This document shows, piece after piece, positions 1 through 9,276 of a stretch of 24,991 nucleotides of DNA; positions within the stretch are counted from its first letter, which is position 1, and each line of letters begins with the position of its first letter. The position numbers were made by a program, and so were the translations under genes. Source of the DNA: Pyronema omphalodes (Eukaryota; Ascomycota; Pezizomycetes; Pezizales; Pyronemataceae); NCBI GenBank assembly GCA_024516155.1, contig JAJJXM010000170.1:1-24991 (forward strand), read 5' to 3'. The notes beneath the pieces are model-generated. The model had not been told where the DNA came from. It saw only the letters and a list, made by a program, of their open reading frames with translations, and did not search any database.

Positions 1-62
1 CGGAAAGACGAAGAGAAAAGCTATTCGAACTCAAGTAAGGAATTAACGGAACCAATAAAAAT

Positions 63-67
63 AAAAA
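63..67 (-). terminator. Pol III T5 terminator of tRNA-Lys
   Basis: There is a run of five Ts on the minus strand just 3' of tRNA-Lys, with a second T5 run at 57-61 as a possible back-up. Oligo-T is the usual Pol III stop. Confidence 0.7.
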
Positions 68-73
68 CATGAA

Positions 74-147
74 AGCCCCACGCGGGGGTCGAACCCGCAA
101 CCTTCAGATTAAGAGTCTGACGCTCTAACCGATTGAGCTAGCGAGGC
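74..147 (-). tRNA. tRNA-Lys (anticodon CTT)
   Basis: Read on the minus strand, this folds as a complete cloverleaf. The 7-bp acceptor stem is GCCTCGC/GTGGGGC with two G-T wobbles. The anticodon stem TCAGA/TCTGA encloses the loop CTCTTAA, giving anticodon CTT (lysine, AAG codons). The T arm holds the B-box core GGTTCGACCC. No intron is present. The discriminator reads T. Five Ts on the minus strand begin 7 nt past the 3' end and would serve as a Pol III terminator. The tRNA decodes AAG in cytosolic translation. Confidence 0.96.
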
Positions 148-996
148 GCTTTCATGTAGGAGTGGTCCCGCTAGCCAATACAAAACATTACTACAAAATC
201 CTCTCCACTGTATGTATCTCGAGTGTTATAGCTCATTGGCAATTGTCATACAGAATCAACATAAACCAATTCCCAGTTCACTTTAAGTATAGCTTTAAGC
301 CGCTATTGGGCACCGAGTCCCCCCCCCCTCTACTATCCTCAAAGATCTCTGGAAATCAGAAAGCTGAAACTACTCGGCCGTCATGTTTCAGGTTTCAACT
401 TGTGATACGTATACAGCTCTCAAGCCGTATTACAATCCCCTGGCCTTATTATCACGACATTCGTATTTCATGTATCTAAGCATAAGCTTATTATACCACA
501 GTATCAATACGGGGTTACGGAGTTACATCTGCAGGTCGAATTCTTTATCAATATCTACCTGGTAAATTTTGAGTTCTAAGGAATTTATGATGATATGTAG
601 TGGTACATAGCAGAAGAGTTTGGGTATCATATTGATCGTATACATTGTATTGTCATGTGCGTATTCCCATGAGCATATTTCTGTTTTTGTAATTATGCAT
701 AAACATTTGATGTTATTTATCTATTTGTGTTCGTGTATATATCATGTTAATGAAAGATTTTGAACCGCGGGTTGCGGGGTTGGAATGTTTGTTTGTTCGT
801 CTTCTGTAGTTCCAACGCCAAGCGAGAAATAAAAAGTTACACAGACTGTATGGCGGAGTGTTTTATTTCTTTTTGTTTTTGTCTCTTCAGATGACCGTCA
901 CAAGACCTTAGGTATAAGTTTTGTTGTTTTTTTAGCCATGATAACCCAATCCAACCCATTGAAGATTATATATATACAAGAGATTGTGTGCTTTGT

Positions 997-1015
997 GGCC
1001 GGCCTTCGGCCGGCC
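997..1015. repeat. GGCCGGCC snap-back hairpin
   Basis: Two copies of GGCCGGCC (997-1004 and 1008-1015) are separated only by TTC. Because the 8-mer is itself a palindrome, the two copies are at once a direct repeat and a perfect 8-bp stem. It stands out as pure GC inside AT-rich spacer. Confidence 0.85.
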
Positions 1016-1598
1016 TCCACAGTTACAATCTGTCGCCATTGTTGTCGCTTGGACTAGGTGTAAAGTGCTGATTAGTACCGAACCCGTTTCTGTTACAAAC
1101 CTTTATAATGCAGGCGCATCGCATGCACAGAAGAGCCTGTCAAATGTTCCTAGTGAAATGACAAAAAAAAATGATTAAGTATGGCGCTGCAGAGGGAAGT
1201 TATGGCAGCTTGAAGTAACCTGGGATTTAGATATATAATCTATAGAATAAAAATTCATTCGCTAAGCAGAAGCGGTCTTTGATAACCAATATTTCCAGTG
1301 GTAAAATCAGCATTGTCCTCTAAAACTACCAACCGTGCATGTTGCATCCGTCAGACACGAGAAATACTTGTGTAATTTTGAGATGATGAATGGTGATGCA
1401 ATCCAACGTCAGTTCTTCACGGCTGTTAAAAGTTGTGAAATTGGCCGTGTGAATGGGAATCGAAATTGACTCGACAATTTATAGAGCGAACGGTGGTTGA
1501 AAGGCAAAATTTATTCTGGGTAGGCTAAATAATGTTTCTGCTCGTAATGAATCGCTTTTTAAAATTTCTATTTCATCCATGATCAGGAATAGTCTCTT

Positions 1599-1650
1599 AC
1601 TCGTGCCTAAGGATGGCGGCGCTGACGCGCCGCCATCCTTAGGCACGGGT
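1599..1650. repeat. Near-perfect 24-bp inverted repeat with 4-nt loop
   Basis: The arms 1599-1622 and 1627-1650 are complementary over 24 positions, with a single T-G pair at 1601/1648. The inner 21 bp are perfect. The loop is TGAC. The inner half of each arm is very GC-rich (GGCGGCGC / GCGCCGCC). No gene end adjoins it, so a terminator role is not indicated. It could be the residue of a foldback or miniature element, or an artefact. No clear target-site duplication was seen. Confidence 0.9.
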
Positions 1651-2412
1651 GTGTAGGTCAGTTCATGAGTTCACATGTCGAACGGTGTCTTCTTAACAGA
1701 GAAGGACTCCGATAGAGGCTACAGGTAGTTCCGACGTTGAGGCGAAAAATATTATCTAGTATGCAGGGTTCTCATAGAGAACTTCAGTACTCCATGAGGG
1801 CATCGGATCACGGTGCTACGTATTATGTTTGTCTTCATTGATGCATTCATAAGAAAATGTATATTTCTAGCCAACTTGAGCAATTTTTTCTCATTTTGAT
1901 TTTTCTGTGGTCTTTCAAAACAAACCCTTGCCTCCAGAATGCTTGTACGGAAATATCCTTGAATTTATCTAAGAATCTCTCGAGTGTGCTCAAAAACGAT
2001 CATTAAGCAGGCAAATTTAAACTTGACAATACGTCCGACAGGAAGAGATATTTTCCAAAGATTCGACTTAATGCTGTAGAATTTAGAGTGAAACCTTGTG
2101 TTCGCAGCCGTCTCCGATGCAATCAATCTGACCTGAGTATACAGGATTAGCGGCAGCCTGAACTGGGGCTAACGACCGTAGCATTCAAAATGTAGAACTT
2201 CACCCACAGACTGACCCTTCAAGCATGGGAGTTACCTGGTGAAATCCCCGAGTGTTGAGAATGCCCCCATCAAAAATCGGTCGCCTTCACCATTAACACT
2301 TGTAGCAATTGATCTAAACATTGAATCGCAGATTAATCAGCCACAGGGAATTGTTCCCAAGCAATAAGCTTGGCTTCCTGAAGCAAAAGAGCTCTTCGTG
2401 GTCGTGGCCAGA

Positions 2413-2527
2413 TGAAAATAAGAATGAAAATAAGAATGAAAATATGAATGAAAATAAGAATGAAAATAAGAATGAAAATAAGAATGAAAATAAGAATGAA
2501 AATAAGAATGAAAATAAGAATGAAAAT
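2413..2527. repeat. 12-bp tandem array (unit GAAAATAAGAAT)
   Basis: The motif TGAAAAT recurs at 2413, 2425, 2437, 2449, 2461, 2473, 2485, 2497, 2509 and 2521. This is an exact 12-bp period over ten starts, with one substitution (TATGAAT in the third copy). Because 12 is a multiple of three, the array reads as an Asn/Glu/Lys repeat on the plus strand, but nothing supports a real protein. Confidence 0.95.
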
Positions 2528-2734
2528 GCAAAATAAGAATAAAAAATAAGAATAAAAAATAAGAATAAAAATAAGAATAAGAAATAAGAATAAGAAATAA
2601 GAATAAGAAATAAGAATAAGAAATAAAATAAGAAATAAGAATAAGAAATAAGAATAAGAAATAAGAATAAGAAATAAGAATAAGAAATAAGAATAAGAAG
2701 AATAAAAAAGAATAAGAATAAGATAAGAATAAGC
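2528..2734. repeat. AATAAGAATAAGA low-complexity array
   Basis: Continues directly from the 12-bp array but changes unit: AATAAG hexamers with an extra A, giving a roughly 13-bp period, with slippage variants such as AAAATAAG. The plus strand is almost free of C. Open frames across it are composition artefacts (Leu/Ile/Phe/Ser/Tyr runs on the minus strand). Confidence 0.92.
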
Positions 2735-2998
2735 TCCCTCCGCCCTCCGCCTCCGCCTCCGCCTCCGCCTCCGCCTCCGCCGTCCGCCTCCGCGTCCGCC
2801 TCGCCCTCCGCCTCCGCCTCCGCCTCCGCCCTCCGCCTCCGCCCTCCGCCTCCGCCCTCCGCTCCGCCTCCGCCTCCGCCCTCCGCCTCCGCCCTCCGCC
2901 TCCGCCCTCCGCCTCCGCCCTCGCCTCCGCCCTCCGCCTCCCCCCTCCGCCTCCCCTCCGCCTCCGCCCTCCGCCTCCCTCCGCTCCGCCGGCCTGCC
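2735..2998. repeat. CCTCCG (CTCCGC) GC-rich array
   Basis: Degenerate hexamer/heptamer array of CCTCCG and CCCTCCG units on the plus strand, so the minus strand carries regularly spaced GG and GGG tracts. It abuts the AT/purine array without a spacer. The long Gly/Arg/Glu/Ala-rich frames on the minus strand are translations of this array and not genes. Confidence 0.95.
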
Positions 2999-3281
2999 CC
3001 TGACAATGACAATGAAAATAAGAATGAAAATAAAAAAGAAAGAATGTTCCGCTTGTAAGTTCTCCATAAGTATAAGTACAACACATAAAGAATCTTAAAC
3101 TCCATATCTCTAACTGAGTCACTGCAGTTGTTTTCAATGTTTACTGGATCATATCAAAAGAACGTTCGATACACGTTCAAGGTGACATTTCCTCAAGATA
3201 TATCTGAAAACATGTGCCCGATATTTTTTATATGATTTCAAAAATTGATTTATTTCAATATATGTACATTTGCGGTATGAC

Positions 3282-3536
3282 GAAAAAAGAGAAAGAAAAA
3301 GAAAAGCAAAAAGCGAAAGAAAAAAGTGAAAGAGAAAGTGAAAGAGAAAAGCGAAAGAAAAAAGCGAAAGAAAAAAGCGAAAGAAAAAAGCGAAAGAAAA
3401 AAGCGAAAGAAAAAGCGAAAAAAAAGCGAAAGAAAAAAGAGAAAGAAAAAAGAGACAGAAAAAAAAAAGAAAAAAGACAGAAAAAGAGAAAGAAAAAAAA
3501 AGAAAAAGAGAAAGAAAAAAGAGAAAGAAAAGAGCG
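3282..3536. repeat. Polypurine tract with 13-bp unit GCGAAAGAAAAAA
   Basis: About 255 nt of nearly pure A/G on the plus strand. GCG or GTG markers recur at 3313, 3326, 3338, 3351, 3364, 3377, 3390, 3403, 3415 and 3426, close to a 13-bp period, and the tract then decays to GAAAGAAAAA. Lys/Arg/Glu open frames across it are composition artefacts. Confidence 0.93.
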
Positions 3537-4903
3537 CAAGACTAAGAAAATATACAAACCTACTGAGAATGTTTCCTCAAGAGCTTCCCTCCAGCCCCCA
3601 TCGGCAATGTTTCTGGCCTGAAATGTTAGATAAGTTTCGTTGTAGTTCAGAAAAAGCAGCGGGAAAAGTATGTTAATACGGGTGTAACTCACCTTTTACC
3701 TGTTACTGTTCTGTTTCACATGCTACTGCTCGTCAGTTCATTGTTTTCAAGAAGAAGCATTGGGGAAAGCATGTTACCATAGGTAAAAACCCACCTTTTT
3801 TTTATACGGCAGTCGCATCAAGCAGTGGCTACAGGATTCAAAATGGACGGTGGAATCGTCTTATTTTATAGATGCCAACTGCAATGCGAGCGCCCTGCTA
3901 CTTTCCCAAGCAGAATTGCGACGTCTGTAAGTGCAAGAAACATTTGGAATGCCATCGACCTCAAAAACCGGTTTTCGGCCACTGCTCAGTTCCCACCTCG
4001 CTTCGTTGCAATCCCTATTGGTTACTGCGCGATCCGGGTAACCTGGTGTGATTGCGAAGGTTGCCGAGATGCATCAGAGATGCATCAGAGGTGCTTCTAG
4101 TGCCAGGTTTTCGTTCGCGGTACAAAACCACCATTGGCCATCATATCCTGGTTCGCAGATCTTTTCCATTACAGGTTGTTACACAGAACTGGAGATTATA
4201 ATTATTTAGATAAAACACACAAACAGGTTCAAACACATAAAATCAACAAATCTCAAACAGCCGCGCGCGAGAGGTGATGTTGGAAGTTGCATATTTGCCA
4301 AGTTGCATACCAAGTAAAGTTACATACCAAGTACGTAATCGTACCACGTAAAGTAAAGCACATATGTGTACCCACAAAAAAGAAAAAAAAAGAACTTCCA
4401 GAAAGCTCCTCCGTGTCGTCGTCATCTGTATCTAACTCATATCTAACTCGTACTGCTATTTATCCCGTATTCGTATCGACTTCGGCCGAGTTTCATATAT
4501 CCTGTGCTTCTCGGGTGGATAGATAGCTTGGTGCACCCATGAGATTCGGCCCGCTTGCCGTGTAACATATATATGGTACCCTACTTACAGATACCTACCT
4601 ACTACCTAGCTGCCTACACTATCCGTCCCGAGTTGATGTTTCGGATCTGTGTTCCAGAAATTTTTTTTCTTGGAAGTTGGTTGGTATCGGTATCGGGAAT
4701 TGAGCTCGGGATTTAATTTCGGGGTTTGGAGTTTGAAATTTGGGTTTATGGGGGAGGTTTGTTTAGCTCTGATTTTTGTTGTGGGGGATTCGGGTTAGAT
4801 GGATTGTAACTTCATAAGCGAGGGAAGTTTGAAAGGATTAATTAGCTACATACCATCAGTATTGATAATAAAAATAATTATGTACAAATTGTAAAGCACA
4901 AAC
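3537..4903. other. Intergenic spacer with short direct repeats
   Basis: No gene recognised. Two small tandem duplications are visible. GATGCATCAGA is repeated twice near 4068-4089. A 16-bp unit AGTTGCATACCAAGTA (4301-4316) is followed by a copy with one change (4318-4333). From about 4640 to 4810 the plus strand is strongly G/T-rich. Confidence 0.5.
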
Positions 4904-5028
4904 ATGACAAAACCCAGCAAAAAATCAACAAAACCAGACTCCAAACTCCCCCAAAAATCACCCACAAATCCCCTCCTAAAAACGACCCACAATTCATACC
5001 ATTCCCACGCAACCTCACACTGCAGATC

Positions 5029-6306
5029 TCATACAACCATACTCAAACCCCGTCTATCCCTCTCCCCTTCCCCAACAGCAACTACCCTCTCCATCCTCCG
5101 ACTAGTAATAAAAACCATCCACATATCATACATACTATTAGTATTTTTTCCCCCTCTAGATTCCGTATCATTATACGTTGGCAGTAACATCCTCGGTTTT
5201 ATTATCACTTCCTTGATTGAAGATGCACTTGAGATCAAGAGATTTGCTGTTGATGTGAAGAGGGTTGAGATTGATGAGTAAGGTGATGTTGTCCCGATAG
5301 AGGTGCAGGATACCATGGGAGTGGGGGATTCCATGGTTTGTAAAGAGGAAGGAATTTGTTGTTTCTTCAGTTTATCTAGCCGTACGAGTTGCTGGAGAAG
5401 TTTAATCACAGCCTGAATGGTTGTTAAGAGGTAGATTATACCAGCGAGGATATAAGGACGGCCGAAGGTATAGATTTTTTCGTTTAGGGTAGTGCAGGTA
5501 TTGTTTATGGAGATTGATTTATGGGTGATTAATTCCATGGTGTGATTAATTAGAAGTAAAGTCGAGATGACGGAGCGGATGGTGGTGAATTTAATCCAGA
5601 TACCGGTGGCGAGTAATACCGGTTTGGTAATTTGTATACCGGTGTTGATGACGAGAAGAACAGTGATGATTAATCCGATTATTCTGAACTTTATCCGTTT
5701 CGCTACACGCCGTAATTTCTTTCCCACTTTCACCAATCTATTCACCGCCAACAGCAACTCAATAACCCCCGCGATAACTATTTCCCTCAACTTATCCCTC
5801 CGTATCCTTATCCCCCCTTTCCCTCGATCCCGCAACTTTCTTACCCTCTCCAACCATGCCCCCAAAAGCTCCCTCACCCGTTCTTTACCCCTCCAACAAA
5901 GGCACACAGAATCATTTCTAACCCATCCAAGCCGCTGAAGAAAACTCGGGGGCGGGATATATGATTTCCGTTTCTTATTTATTCGGTGTTGTTTATACCA
6001 TCGTATTAATTTTTGGTGGTTTTGTGACAGGAACAGATAGATGTGGGTGGGGATGGTACGCAGGTTGGTGAGATGACGGCGGAGACCGTGATGGGATATG
6101 TAGGAGGCGGCGTCGTTGGAGGCGGTATCATCAGAAGCGGAATCATTTGAAGTAGTGGAGTTGATATCATACACATTGGAGGTAGGTAATGGCGGGGAGT
6201 TGCGTTTGGGTAGTATTCCTTGTATTGTGATGGTGAAGATGGTTTTGTTTGGATTTGTTTCGGATCCCAAAGGCATAGGCGGCACCGTCGTCCAGTAGGT
6301 TTCCAT
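5029..6306 (-). CDS. Candidate unknown multi-pass membrane protein (425 codons)
   Basis: An uninterrupted frame of 425 codons, the longest in the window, with no intron needed. I do not recognise a family. The N-terminal 70 residues are rich in Thr/Ser/Asn/Asp and probably disordered. Residues about 80-200 are basic (many Arg/Lys) and likely helical. Hydrophobic segments lie near residues 205-222 and 283-302, with a weaker one near 229-255, suggesting two or three membrane passes. The C-terminal third is Ser/Thr-rich and then charged. The ATG at 6306 is the first in this frame. A different frame just upstream (ATG at 6454) runs in parallel, so an indel could hide a longer N terminus. The true C terminus could also lie beyond 5029 after a frameshift, where the next 150 nt of the minus strand again encode hydrophobic residues. 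Against it: strand composition flips inside the frame, and nearby genes are full of indels while this one has none. Confidence 0.45.
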   Translation of the reverse strand: METYWTTVPPMPLGSETNPNKTIFTITIQGILPKRNSPPLPTSNVYDINSTTSNDSASDDTASNDAASYISHHGLRRHLTNLRTIPTHIYLFLSQNHQKLIRWYKQHRINKKRKSYIPPPSFLQRLGWVRNDSVCLCWRGKERVRELLGAWLERVRKLRDRGKGGIRIRRDKLREIVIAGVIELLLAVNRLVKVGKKLRRVAKRIKFRIIGLIITVLLVINTGIQITKPVLLATGIWIKFTTIRSVISTLLLINHTMELITHKSISINNTCTTLNEKIYTFGRPYILAGIIYLLTTIQAVIKLLQQLVRLDKLKKQQIPSSLQTMESPTPMVSCTSIGTTSPYSSISTLFTSTANLLISSASSIKEVIIKPRMLLPTYNDTESRGGKNTNSMYDMWMVFITSRRMERVVAVGEGERDRRGLSMVV

Positions 6307-7163
6307 GTTGAATTCCTGTCTGAATCATTGGACTGTCTTGGTTATAACCAGCTAGATACCCCGGGGAATATTGGGAGTTGGCTGCGTGGGGGGTTGAAAA
6401 GTTGCGACGTAATGTACAGGGGAACTGGGGGAGTGTTGGGAGATCGTGATTCATGATGTATGACGTATGATATGGTTACTTGTATCGGGTAGATATAAAT
6501 TTCGATCGGCAGTTGGAATGGATTGAGAAGAGTGGGGGTTGCCTGTATGCGATTGTTATGTTGACTATGTAATTTGCCTGGGCGTGAGGTAAAGTTGATC
6601 CGTAGAACCGCGGGTTGGACTTGGTCAAATGAACGGTAAATCACGAATACGGGATAATTAACTATCATCAACTTTATAAATGGATATCATGATACGTATC
6701 TATTCTTTGTAACTTCAACAAAGAGTTGTCTAGACGAAATCTTTCAGGTTTTATGATTCCAAATCTTGTTATTATACGTATCCCATAGCCTCAACCATCC
6801 TCAACCCCCTCCAAACTATCAGTAGTTATACTATTATCTCATAGCTAAAAACCATCAACGCCAATAATCCAAGATAATACAAACATACCTCCGCAATCAC
6901 CTTATCTAAAAAGAAGGAAAAAAACCTCCGTTCTCGCTCTCGCTTACCAAAATTTCTCCTACACCGGTCCGCGGTATCGTATGAATCACAATCCTAGAAT
7001 TAAGCAACTACACTTTACGCAACCTCATCCCTAAGTAGATCATTATGTATATCTCGGTTGTCAAGCCGAAGCCCTATGAAACAAAGCTGTAACTGTGAGT
7101 TGCGTTTCATGATACTTTAGGAAGGTGTTTGTGGGAGCGTGGGAGTCATGGGATATGATAACC

Positions 7164-7200
7164 GTGTGTGTGTGTGTGTGTGTGTGGGGGGGTGGGGGGG
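7164..7200. repeat. (GT)n microsatellite joined to a G tract
   Basis: About eleven GT dinucleotides run straight into seven Gs, a T and then seven Gs on the plus strand. This is ordinary simple-sequence DNA, and a likely place for consensus errors. Confidence 0.95.
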
Positions 7201-8633
7201 TTACTGTGTCAGAGATGACGACATATGAGGTATGAAAGATGCGTGGGGAAAAAGTATTTGGAAATGTCACGTGTACTGGTGTTTGAATTGAAGTTGGAGT
7301 TGGAGAATGTTGCGGTGAACCGGTGAGCCGTGGATTGGGTAAAATGTGCGAGTGCCGAGTGGTGGGCGCAGTAAATATCCAGGTCTTGATTTTTTATATT
7401 TTCATTGAGATTCTTGATGCACTGATATGGACCGTAGACTTATTTTCTCCCGACTTCTGAGAGTGCCTAGACTTTTGTGATGTTTTGAGAACCCGGGAGA
7501 TGGTGCGGGTAAATAAGAGTACATGGACGCTGGCGGCTGATATGGCTTGCACTCTGAGTACCGAAAATGGGAATTCCAACATGGGAAAGCCTTATGTGTG
7601 TTGTAATGCACGGCAGGAATTTGGGAAAGGTATCATTATTGATAGGGTTCGATGTTTGGTTATCTAGAATTGCTCACACTGTGACTGGTTTTATTGAACC
7701 GAGCTTTTCAGTAAAATATTCATAGTTTAGTAACCCCCCCCAGTAATTAATACTGTATGAGATTTTGAAGACAAAATATATAGTATTCGCAACTCCTTCG
7801 AGCTTTTCACAGGAAACCGTAGAAAGGCCCCCTAATGTCCCACCCCTCCAGAAGTAGACAAATGAGTCCTGTTCTGGAGAAAGCGAGCTTTCAGTATTGA
7901 ACATAGTGATAAGCAATAGTATTTCAAAGGTTAACATATCTTAACCATCCCCTACCCATCCCCCCGCCTCCCCCTCTACCCCAACAACAAAAATAACATA
8001 AAAATGCCCATTCTCAACAATGTGTCAATCCAGTTTCAAGCAATCTAAAGCTAGATTTATCAAGGTAAGAGAAAACAAGAAAAATAAAAACACAAGAATC
8101 AACATTCTTCTATTCAAGGCCGGGCCCTAGAAGCCTTTCCGGACTTCTCCAATTTCTCAACTACTGCGGGAATACTCAGTCATGTAGGGCGCATGAAAAG
8201 CACAGAAAAGGCGGTGAGTCCCATCAAGCACTGAGAACACAAGCTACAACAGTGCTTGAGTACACTGCTCATGCTTTAATTTATCCTATTTAAAATACAT
8301 ACCATTCTTTTCCTCTTTTCCCAATCCGTAATTCCGTAGTGCATACAGCGAATAAAGAACACAAAAGACAACAAATATTCCTAGCAATCAGTGTTCATAG
8401 CTGAGATCACAACCCCAAACATCTCCAGGACACAGGAATTAACCATCTCCACACAACAATGAACTTCTATCCCAACCTCATGCCGCAGTAACGAAGTACC
8501 ATTCCCAGCATGAAAATCTATCCTACAGCTTCTCTCCTCAACTCAACATCAACTCATCAGGCCGTCACCCGCGCAATCATGATTTATCTAACACCAACCG
8601 TCACAGTCTACAGAGATAACCGGTCATACCATA

Positions 8634-8671
8634 CAAAGTTTCTCTCAGGCCGCAGCCTGGTTTAAACTTTG
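8634..8671. repeat. Imperfect hairpin, two-part stem
   Basis: Outer arms CAAAGTTT and AAACTTTG (8 bp) and inner arms CAGGC and GCCTG (5 bp) are separated by a symmetrical 4-by-4 internal loop, with the apical loop CGCA. No gene ends nearby, so the role is unknown. Confidence 0.7.
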
Positions 8672-9151
8672 ATGAGTATTATGATATTTCCGTTATTGAT
8701 AACAGGTGATATGGTGCTGACAATACGTAATGTGATTTACAATCCTGCCTCCTTTCGCTTTTTATGTATATTTCAAGATCATACTCCCCACCAGCACCAT
8801 TTGTAAAGTCCATTAACTTAGCACAAGGTCAGCGAATATTCTCAGAGATGGTAAGAATGTCATGAAACCCAAATTCTGGATTTGATTAAAACTTTAGTAG
8901 GAGTTCCGAATGATGGATCTGTGCATGGATGGTGAATCTGTGGCAATAGAAGGGGGGTGATGCATAAACCTGTATTGTATTCTTGTATCTATGGATCACT
9001 TTAGAAATAGGGATTTTTGATAGTACTGCCCTTAATCCTTCGGGCATCAGCCTTATAACGCTGTCTATGTATTTGTATTCAGAGAGAAACCTCCGGAATG
9101 TATTACAGTAAAACTTAGTCAATATAAAGTTTAAGGTAACTACATTTTCAG

Positions 9152-9268
9152 CTACGGGTCATAGAAATCATGAATACAACGCATCCCGTCCGCTCTGCGC
9201 TATTTAAGCATGATATCGTCCGGCTAGTACTGTCGTGGGTGACCAGACGGGAATCCCGGATACTGTAG
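9152..9268 (+). rRNA. 5S ribosomal RNA (dispersed copy)
   Basis: The 3' half carries typical fungal 5S landmarks in order: CCCGTCCGCTC, TTTAAGCA, GGCTAGTACT, GTGGGTGACC and GGGAATCCCGG. The 3' end ACTGTAG pairs with the 5' end CTACGG to close helix I. Length is about 117 nt against 118-120 for the family. Eight Ts follow immediately as a Pol III stop. The 5' strand reads CTACGGGTCATAG. Removing one G would give a continuous 7-bp helix I, so one base may be an insertion like those in the protein genes. Single dispersed 5S genes are the usual arrangement in filamentous ascomycetes. The product is part of the large ribosomal subunit, transcribed by Pol III from an internal promoter. Exact ends are good to 1-2 nt. 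Confidence 0.93.
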
Positions 9269-9276
9269 TTTTTTTT
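9269..9276 (+). terminator. Pol III T8 terminator of 5S rRNA
   Basis: Eight consecutive Ts start on the base after the 5S 3' end. Confidence 0.85.

Larger units (their letters stand above)
148..2412. other. Intergenic spacer, no supportable gene
   Basis: AT-rich DNA. Open frames here are at most about 105 codons, with no recognisable motif, splice pattern or biased composition. The only notable structures are two inverted repeats (997-1015 and 1599-1650), described separately. No transposon open frame or tRNA-like B box was seen. Confidence 0.6.
6460..9150. other. Intergenic spacer, no supportable gene
   Basis: Nothing recognisable as a protein on either strand; frames are short and lack splice-consistent extensions. 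It contains a GT microsatellite with a G tract (7164-7200), three spaced copies of a CGAGCTTTTCA-like motif (7700, 7799, 7884) and a small imperfect hairpin (8634-8671). The 5S rRNA gene follows directly. Confidence 0.5.

Noticed and set aside
2314..3137. Three overlapping 244-266-codon minus-strand frames rich in Gly/Arg/Glu/Ala and Leu/Ile/Phe
   Set aside because: They are translations of the tandem arrays. All three frames are open at once because the repeats lack stops; no unique domain is present.
3214..3692. Lys/Glu/Arg-rich plus-strand frames and Phe/Ser/Leu-rich minus-strand frame
   Set aside because: Composition artefacts of the polypurine tract with a 13-bp unit.
4904..5281. 125-codon plus-strand frame opposite the candidate membrane protein
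   Set aside because: Lies in the nearly G-free block; overlaps the longer minus-strand frame and has no recognisable feature.
5567..5938. 123-codon plus-strand frame
   Set aside because: Antisense shadow of the 425-codon minus-strand frame.
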